Made by a program: the position numbers and the translations under genes. DNA of 11,011 nt from Anaerolineae bacterium (lineage in GTDB: Bacteria; Chloroflexota; Anaerolineae; B4-G1). The DNA lies in NCBI GenBank assembly GCA_030612185.1, contig JAUWOI010000098.1, forward strand, positions 1-11,011, read 5' to 3'. Below are positions 7,261 through 11,011 of the stretch, in pieces; position 1 is the stretch's first letter; every line of letters begins with the position of its first letter. The notes below the pieces were generated by a model that had not been told where the DNA came from, did not search any database, and was given only the letters and a program-made list of their open reading frames with translations.

Positions 7261-7316
7261 TGTTGGCGACTTTTAGTCGCTTTCCCCGCGCAGTGAGCGA
7301 CTGAACGTCATTACGA
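7261..7316. repeat. Imperfect inverted repeat, possible decayed dispersed element
   Basis: The left arm 7261-7281 and the right arm 7296-7316 are imperfect complements (14 of 21 positions, with the inner part AGTCGCT/AGCGACT exact) around a loop containing CCCCGCGCAG. The inner GCGACTTTTAGTCGC is itself a small hairpin. The GTAGTAGCGACTTTAGTCGC style resembles short palindromic repeats I recall from other GC-rich environmental bacterial genomes, but I cannot confirm copies here. The segment lies in the gap between the lipoprotein and methyltransferase genes. Confidence 0.45.
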
Positions 7317-7317
7317 G

Positions 7318-7338
7318 CCACCACAATCGCTGTGGTGG
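7318..7338 (-). terminator. Perfect 8-bp hairpin just after the lipoprotein stop codon
   Basis: CCACCACA (7338-7331 on the minus strand) pairs perfectly with TGTGGTGG (7325-7318) across a 5-base loop, starting 3 bases after the TAG stop of the LysM gene. No T-run follows, so it is either a non-canonical terminator or a 3' stabilising hairpin. The position supports a role at the transcript end. Confidence 0.45.
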
Positions 7339-7341
7339 ATA

Positions 7342-8028
7342 CTAATGCGGTGGGATACGCAGAACCTGCCCGACGTAGATGTTAGACGGGCTGGCGATGC
7401 CGTTGTACTGCGCCAGGTACAGATAACTTATGTTGTAACGCAACGCGATGCGGAATAGATTGTCGCCAGGTTGTACCGTGTAGGTGGTATCGCCTGCGGG
7501 CGGCGAGGGCGGTTCAGTACCTGATGAGGGGATAGTCAACGTCTGTCCGACGTGAATGATGGACGGATTGGCAATACCGTTGGCACTGGTAATCGCCTGC
7601 ACCGTTGTGCCGTAGCGCAGCGCGATGCGAAACAGATTCTCTCCCTGCTGGATCACGTGCGTAACACTGCCTGTAGGTGATGGCGTCTGAGTCGGCGCGG
7701 GCGTGGTGGGAACCGGCGTAGAGGGGATAGGAGTGGGTGCCGTGGTCGCCGAGGGCTGGGTCTGTGTGGGGGTCGGCTCGGCGGGTTGCTCAGTGGGCGA
7801 TTCGGTGGGCAATTCCGCCGTCGGGGATTCCTCTCCCGTCTGGGCTACCCGTGTCGACTCCGCAGCCGCGGTAGCCACCATCCCGTCATCTGACAAGGTA
7901 GCCTCTGCGCCGTCTGCCGGCGTCTCTGTTACGTCGGAGGCGGCTGGTCGGTAACAGCCAGTCAGCAAGCCGAGCACGATCAGCAGGCTTATCATACCCA
8001 GAAACAGGGAGCGTCGGGTTTTCTCCAT
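7342..8028 (-). CDS. Lipoprotein with two LysM domains
   Basis: A 228-residue predicted secreted lipoprotein, probably anchored in the membrane and binding peptidoglycan or another GlcNAc polymer. Residues 1-25 form a lipoprotein signal: basic MEKTRR, a hydrophobic stretch, then LLTGC with Cys25 as the lipidation site. Residues about 60-120 are a Pro/Thr/Ser-rich linker with many PT repeats. LysM domain 1 is at about 122-166 (VIQQGENLFRIALRYGTT, ending VGQTLTIP). Domain 2 is at about 181-226 (TVQPGDNLFRIALRYNIS, ending VGQVLRIP). No catalytic domain is present, so it is a binding or scaffolding protein as far as can be seen. The start ATG follows an ideal AAAGGAGGT (8043-8035) with a 6-base spacer. 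It has its own promoter and is transcribed away from the aromatic operon. Confidence 0.9.
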   Translation of the reverse strand: MEKTRRSLFLGMISLLIVLGLLTGCYRPAASDVTETPADGAEATLSDDGMVATAAAESTRVAQTGEESPTAELPTESPTEQPAEPTPTQTQPSATTAPTPIPSTPVPTTPAPTQTPSPTGSVTHVIQQGENLFRIALRYGTTVQAITSANGIANPSIIHVGQTLTIPSSGTEPPSPPAGDTTYTVQPGDNLFRIALRYNISYLYLAQYNGIASPSNIYVGQVLRIPPH

Positions 8029-8080
8029 TGGGCTACCTCCTTTGTCTGTGCCACACCAGCCGAGTTACTATACACTTTAC

Positions 8081-8109
8081 ATAGTACCACAATAATCCGG
8101 TGGCGTCAA
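8081..8109 (-). promoter_or_regulatory. Promoter of the LysM lipoprotein gene
   Basis: On the minus strand TTGACG (8109-8104) and TACTAT (8086-8081) are spaced by 17 bases, giving a start near 8074 and a short untranslated leader. It diverges from the aromatic-operon promoter, with the two -35 boxes 59 bases apart. Confidence 0.6.
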
Positions 8110-8111
8110 GC

Positions 8112-8164
8112 GGGTCAGAACCATTCGATGGAATGGCCTGGGCGCGTCACGTGGCAACTGACCC
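8112..8164. promoter_or_regulatory. Nested inverted repeats between divergent promoters
   Basis: An outer perfect 7-bp inverted repeat, GGGTCAG (8112-8118) and CTGACCC (8158-8164), encloses CCATTC-GATG-GAATGG (8121-8136), a perfect 6-bp inverted repeat. The outer repeat lies 2 bases from the -35 of the lipoprotein promoter and 4 bases from the -35 of the aromatic-operon promoter. The dyad form and position suit a regulator binding site, but no regulator is encoded in the window. Confidence 0.4.
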
Positions 8165-8168
8165 TGAC

Positions 8169-8197
8169 TTGACAAATCAGGCAGAAGCGGGTATTAT
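8169..8197 (+). promoter_or_regulatory. Strong promoter of the aromatic amino acid operon
   Basis: TTGACA (8169-8174), a 17-base spacer, and TATTAT (8192-8197) form a near-consensus sigma-70-type promoter. Transcription should start around 8204-8206, giving an untranslated leader of about 245 bases before aroH. A 6-bp hairpin GACCGA/TCGGTC (8205-8210 with 8225-8230) would form at the very 5' end of the RNA. Confidence 0.85.
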
Positions 8198-8261
8198 CAC
8201 ATCTGACCGAGAACTCTAACTGTGTCGGTCCTCGTCGATTCTACTGGATGGGATTACGTAG

Positions 8262-8363
8262 ATGATGTATCGGCAGTGTAAAATCAACTTTACCTATCCT
8301 TGCTTCCGGTATTTTACTCCGTCTGCGAGACGATTGCTTCACGATGGGAGGAAGTCGGCGTAG
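8262..8363 (+). CDS. Phe/Tyr-rich leader peptide of the aromatic operon
   Basis: A 33-codon ORF in the operon leader, starting ATGATG and ending TAG. Tyr occurs at residues 3, 12 and 17 and Phe at 10, 15 and 18. Five of the nine residues 10-18 (FTYPCFRYF) are aromatic, and no Trp is present. The rest is Arg-rich and shows no domain. In-frame TAG at 8259-8261 directly precedes the first ATG, so the start must be 8262 or 8265. The ribosome binding site is weak (GGGA, 8250-8253). The expected role is charging-sensing: a ribosome short of Phe-tRNA or Tyr-tRNA would stall on codons 10-18, upstream of the antiterminator segment that forms codons 25-28. The type is known from pheL and trpL in enteric bacteria; a mixed Phe/Tyr version upstream of these genes is my inference from sequence. 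Confidence 0.75.
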   Translation: MMYRQCKINFTYPCFRYFTPSARRLLHDGRKSA

Positions 8364-8408
8364 GACAGGCAACAAGGCTGACGAGAACGACGCAAAGACG
8401 TGGAGCAA
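8334..8408 (+). promoter_or_regulatory. Antiterminator pairing of the aromatic-operon attenuator
   Basis: TTGCTTCACG (8334-8343), within the leader peptide ORF, pairs with CGTGGAGCAA (8399-8408) over 10 continuous base pairs with a single G-U pair. The second strand is the 5' arm of the downstream terminator plus two loop bases, so the two structures exclude each other. The last aromatic codon ends at 8315, leaving 18 bases to this segment. That is about the right distance for a stalled ribosome to leave it free. A CGTCT-GCG-AGACG hairpin (8320-8332) abuts it on the left. I see no strong classic segment that would sequester 8334-8343 after ribosome release, so how the off state is kept is less clear. 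Confidence 0.7.
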
Positions 8409-8425
8409 CCCGCTCCACGTTTTTT
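8398..8425 (+). terminator. Intrinsic terminator in the leader (attenuator)
   Basis: ACGTGGAGC (8398-8406) and GCTCCACGT (8412-8420) form a perfect 9-bp stem with loop AACCC, followed by six T (8420-8425). It stands 28 bases before the aroH start and downstream of the operon promoter, so every operon transcript must pass it. That makes it a regulatory terminator rather than the end of another unit: no other plus-strand gene lies upstream. Confidence 0.93.
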
Positions 8426-8452
8426 GTTATACCTATAGGGAGGATGAGGAAG

Positions 8453-8827
8453 ATGATCTGTCGCGGCATTCGTGGCGCTACTGGCGTGGACATCAACGAT
8501 GCCGCCGCCATCATCACGGCGACGCGCGAGTTATTGGAGCGGATCGTCGCCGCCAACGACTTGCTGGTCGAGGACGTGGTCAGCGTGATCTTCACCGCCA
8601 CGCCCGATCTGGACGCGGCCTACCCGGCACGCGCCGCCCGTGAGATGGGCTGGATGAACACACCACTGATGTGCATGCAGGAGATGGTGGTCGCGGGCAG
8701 TCTACCACGCTGCATCCGGGTGTTGGTAGTCTGGAACACCGACCTGTCTTCTGACCAGGTCCGGCCCGTGTACCTGGGTAGAGCCCGCGCCTTACGGCCC
8801 GATTTATTGGAGGAGGGAGAAACATGA
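8453..8827 (+). CDS. aroH: Chorismate mutase, AroH (Bacillus) type
   Basis: A monofunctional chorismate mutase of 124 residues that converts chorismate to prephenate, the branch step to Phe and Tyr. It is of the trimeric AroH fold, not the helical AroQ type. MICRGIRGAT at the N-terminus supplies Arg7. TATPDLDAAYPA, CMQEM (Glu77), CIRVL (Arg89) and VYLGRARALRPDL (Tyr107) match the Bacillus subtilis active-site residues Arg7, Glu78, Arg90 and Tyr108, with one residue deleted before Trp67. The start ATG at 8453 is 9 bases after GGAGG (8439-8443). An in-frame ATG at 8444 touches that Shine-Dalgarno and is less likely. It is the first structural gene behind the attenuator and overlaps pheA by ATGA. 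Confidence 0.97.
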   Translation: MICRGIRGATGVDINDAAAIITATRELLERIVAANDLLVEDVVSVIFTATPDLDAAYPARAAREMGWMNTPLMCMQEMVVAGSLPRCIRVLVVWNTDLSSDQVRPVYLGRARALRPDLLEEGET

Positions 8828-9675
8828 CCAAAGTGACATTTCAAGGCATTGCCGGGGCCTATTCGGAGGAGGCCATCCGTCAGTTCTTCGGTCCGGAGAT
8901 AGAGAGCGTGCCTTGTAGAACGCTGGCCGACATATTCTTTGCCGTGGAAAACGACGCCGCTAACTATGGGATGCTGCCGGTGGAGAACGCCGTCGCTGGC
9001 TCCGTAACTCGGTCCTATGAGTTGCTGGTGGATCACGATCTGCGCATCTATGCCGAAGTGATTCTACACGTGGGGCACATGCTACTTGCTCTCCCCGGCA
9101 CCAAATTGACTGATCTGAAGCGCGTGCGGTCGCACCCGCAGGCGCTGGCCCAGTGCCAGCGCTACCTGGGACGCCACGGGCTGGAGCCTGAACCCACGTT
9201 CGATACCGCTGGCAGCGCCCGCGACCTGGCGGCCGACCCGGAACCTGGTATCGCCGTAATTGCCAGCGAATTGGCCGCCGAGCTATATAGCCTGGAGATC
9301 CTCGACCGCGGCATTGAGGATTTTCCTTTCAACTACACACGCTTCTTCGTTATTGGTCTGGAAGATCCGCCTCGCGCGCAGCGAAACAAGACTTCCCTCG
9401 TCTTCACCACCCCTCACCAACCAGGCGTGTTGTACAAGTGCATGGGGAATTTTGCTAAACGGGGTATCAACCTCACCAAGATCGAGTCGCGCCCACGCCT
9501 CAACCGGCCCTGGCAGTACATCTTTTACCTGGACTTTGAGGGACACTGCCGGGACCCAGAGTGCGAAGCGGCTATCATGGGATTGCTAAGGTGCTCCTCG
9601 TTCGTCAAATTGCTGGGCTCCTACCCGGCCGCCACGACCCCCGTGCCCGATGACAAGGCTATGGCGTTAGAGTAA
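8824..9675 (+). CDS. pheA: Prephenate dehydratase with ACT domain
   Basis: Converts prephenate to phenylpyruvate, the precursor of phenylalanine. It is monofunctional at 283 residues; the mutase is supplied by the preceding gene. The catalytic domain covers about 1-180 with [12 protein letters not shown] near the start, [13 protein letters not shown] (49-61), HPQALAQC (104-111) and the TRF motif at 172-174 ([10 protein letters not shown]). The ACT domain runs from about 190 to 265 with [25 protein letters not shown], whose ESRP (221-224) is the family's phenylalanine-binding motif, so allosteric feedback by Phe is expected. A tail of about 18 residues has no clear domain. The ATG overlaps the aroH stop (8824-8827), with GGAGGGAGA just upstream, consistent with translational coupling. 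Confidence 0.97.
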   Translation: MTKVTFQGIAGAYSEEAIRQFFGPEIESVPCRTLADIFFAVENDAANYGMLPVENAVAGSVTRSYELLVDHDLRIYAEVILHVGHMLLALPGTKLTDLKRVRSHPQALAQCQRYLGRHGLEPEPTFDTAGSARDLAADPEPGIAVIASELAAELYSLEILDRGIEDFPFNYTRFFVIGLEDPPRAQRNKTSLVFTTPHQPGVLYKCMGNFAKRGINLTKIESRPRLNRPWQYIFYLDFEGHCRDPECEAAIMGLLRCSSFVKLLGSYPAATTPVPDDKAMALE

Positions 9676-9698
9676 GCCACGCATCAGGAGATGAGTGT

Positions 9699-10712
9699 AT
9701 GATTATCATAATGAAGCAAGGTGCGACCGGCGCGCAGATTGTCAATGTCACCGCCCGCATTGAGCAGTTGGGCTGCCGGACGCACCTCTCAGAAGGGGAA
9801 GAACGCACCATCATCGGCGTCATCGGCAATGGCCGCCCGCTGGATTGCGAGCAAATCGAACGAATGGCTGGTGTCGAGCGGACGGTGCCCATCTTGCGCC
9901 CCTTCAAACTGGCCAGCCGGCAGTTCCACCCGCAAGACACCGTCGTGACGGTCAACGGCGTGTCCATCGGCGGCAGGCAGGTGGTCGTGATGGCGGGCCC
10001 GTGCGCCATTGAGAGCCGCGATCAACTGCTGGAAATCGCGCGTGCCGTGAAGGAAGCAGGAGCCCACGTACTGCGTGGTGGGGCCTTCAAACCGCGCACG
10101 TCTCCGTACAGTTTCCAGGGATTGGGTGAGGAGGGACTGCGGCTCCTGGCCGAGGCGCGTGAGGAGACAGGGCTTCCAACCGTCACCGAAGTGATGGATC
10201 CACAGATGGTGCCACTGGTCACTGGCTACGCCGACATCCTTCAGGTTGGCGCACGAAGTATGCAGAACTACGCCCTGTTGCACGCCATTGGTGAGACGCA
10301 GTGGCCGGTGCTACTTAAGCGCGGCATGATGTCCACTATCGAGGAGTTACTGATGGCGGCCGAGTATATCCTCTCACACGGCAACGACCACGTCATTCTG
10401 TGTGAACGCGGCATCCGCACGTTTGAACCCTACACTCGCAACACGCTTGACATCAGCGCTGTGCCGTTGCTCAAGCAACTCAGCCACCTGCCGGTTGTCG
10501 TGGACCCCAGCCACGGGACGGGCAAGTGGGAACTGGTGGAGCCGGTTTCGCGGGCGGCGGTGGCGGCCGGAGCCGATGGGTTAATCATCGAAGTACATTC
10601 CCATCCTGATGAAGCCTTCTCGGACGGCGCGCAGTCCCTCAAGCCGGCACGTTTCACCACACTGATGCAGAGTCTGCGGCCCGTGGCCGAAGCGGTCGGG
10701 AGGGTACTGTGA
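9699..10712 (+). CDS. aroF: 3-deoxy-7-phosphoheptulonate (DAHP) synthase, type I-beta with regulatory domain
   Basis: Condenses phosphoenolpyruvate and erythrose 4-phosphate, the first step of the shikimate pathway. At 337 residues it has the Thermotoga-type layout: a ferredoxin-like N-terminal domain (about 1-68) that binds Phe or Tyr in studied relatives, then the TIM-barrel. Visible motifs are [62 protein letters not shown] and [15 protein letters not shown]. The metal ligands Cys102, His272, Glu298 and Asp309 fall at the same numbers as I recall for the Thermotoga maritima enzyme. The ATG at 9699 is 8 bases after GGAG (9687-9690); an in-frame ATG at 9711 is a weaker alternative. It lies 23 bases after pheA and overlaps tyrA by 4. 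Confidence 0.97.
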   Translation: MIIIMKQGATGAQIVNVTARIEQLGCRTHLSEGEERTIIGVIGNGRPLDCEQIERMAGVERTVPILRPFKLASRQFHPQDTVVTVNGVSIGGRQVVVMAGPCAIESRDQLLEIARAVKEAGAHVLRGGAFKPRTSPYSFQGLGEEGLRLLAEAREETGLPTVTEVMDPQMVPLVTGYADILQVGARSMQNYALLHAIGETQWPVLLKRGMMSTIEELLMAAEYILSHGNDHVILCERGIRTFEPYTRNTLDISAVPLLKQLSHLPVVVDPSHGTGKWELVEPVSRAAVAAGADGLIIEVHSHPDEAFSDGAQSLKPARFTTLMQSLRPVAEAVGRVL

Positions 10713-11011
10713 AAGAATTGGCAGACGCGCAAGTTGCTATCGTCGGGCTGGGGCTGATGGGTGGCTCGTTGGCCGGGGCGCTGCGCGGACACTGCCGGGC
10801 CGTCGTCGGTGTGGCACGACGTCCAGGGACGATTGAGACAGCGTTGGCACGTGGCCTGATTGACCGGGGCACAACCGACCTGGCACACGGCATACGTGAG
10901 GCAGACGTAGTCGTCCTGGCGACGCCTGTGCGCGTCATCATGCAGCAGTTGGCCGAGATCGGGCCGCTCCTGCCGGAGGGTTGCCTGCTGATGGACCTGG
11001 GCAGCACCAAG
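10709..11011 (+). CDS. tyrA: Prephenate dehydrogenase, 5' part (runs off the right edge)
   Basis: The first 101 codons of an NAD(P)-dependent prephenate dehydrogenase, the step leading to tyrosine. The Rossmann fold begins with [17 protein letters not shown], where the GLGLMGGS glycine pattern sits at about residues 13-20. [11 protein letters not shown] and LLMDLGSTK at the right edge match the TyrA family. A GTG start at 10709 overlaps the aroF TGA (GTGA), with GGGAGGG (10698-10704) four bases upstream. The C-terminal catalytic half is outside the window, so an extra ACT domain or a fusion cannot be judged. Confidence 0.95.
   Translation, partial: MKELADAQVAIVGLGLMGGSLAGALRGHCRAVVGVARRPGTIETALARGLIDRGTTDLAHGIREADVVVLATPVRVIMQQLAEIGPLLPEGCLLMDLGSTK

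Noticed and set aside
7157..7324. 56-residue N-terminal extension of the RNA methyltransferase
   Set aside because: The frame is open, but the DNA contains hairpins and a palindrome, the peptide has no family similarity, and homology begins at ATG 7156.
8300..8452. Upstream extension of chorismate mutase from an alternative start codon
   Set aside because: It would read through the leader terminator and its T-run. The AroH family starts at MICRGIRG, and GGAGG at 8439-8443 fits ATG 8453.
8204..8452. T-box upstream of the aromatic operon
   Set aside because: No GGTGGNACC-type core or specifier loop is present; the leader peptide with its simple antiterminator explains the structure better.

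Overview
The window looks like a chromosomal segment of a GC-rich bacterium, most plausibly a member of the Chloroflexota (Anaerolineae-like). This rests on the combination of a SpoU-type methylase next to pheS, a Bacillus/Thermotoga-like aromatic gene set, a T-box leader, a Pro/Thr-rich LysM lipoprotein, a YfhO-type membrane protein and small in-frame repeat insertions. It is an inference from style, not from a marker gene.

Left part (1-8110), all genes on the minus strand. Read in transcription order (right to left), these are: a LysM-repeat lipoprotein (8028-7342); a 185-base gap with three hairpin-forming segments; a TrmH/SpoU-family RNA methyltransferase (7156-6365); a strong promoter whose -35 box overlaps the methylase stop codon; a roughly 350-nt T-box riboswitch with a UUC (Phe) specifier, a canonical antiterminator and a competing terminator; pheS (5983-4961); a 929-residue YfhO-like polytopic membrane protein (4942-2153); and pheT (2153 to beyond position 1). 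The YfhO-like gene separates the two subunit genes of phenylalanyl-tRNA synthetase. It overlaps the pheT start by one base (TAATG) and is clearly poorer in G+C than its neighbours. pheT carries two short in-frame tandem repeats.

Middle (8081-8452): divergent promoters with an inverted repeat between their -35 boxes. Downstream on the plus strand lies a long leader that appears to be a ribosome-controlled attenuator. It has a 33-codon leader ORF with three Tyr and three Phe codons near its start, then a segment inside that ORF able to form a 10-bp antiterminator with the 5' arm of a 9-bp intrinsic terminator followed by six T.

Right part (8453-11011), plus strand: a tightly packed operon for phenylalanine and tyrosine synthesis. 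It contains AroH-type chorismate mutase, prephenate dehydratase with an ACT domain, type I-beta DAHP synthase with an N-terminal ferredoxin-like regulatory domain, and the start of prephenate dehydrogenase. Genes overlap by 4 bases or lie 23 bases apart.

Together the two halves form a back-to-back aromatic amino acid locus. One side charges tRNA-Phe under control of uncharged tRNA-Phe (T-box). The other makes Phe and Tyr under apparent control of Phe/Tyr charging (leader peptide), with the enzymes adding allosteric control. The leader-peptide attenuator is the most interesting item.
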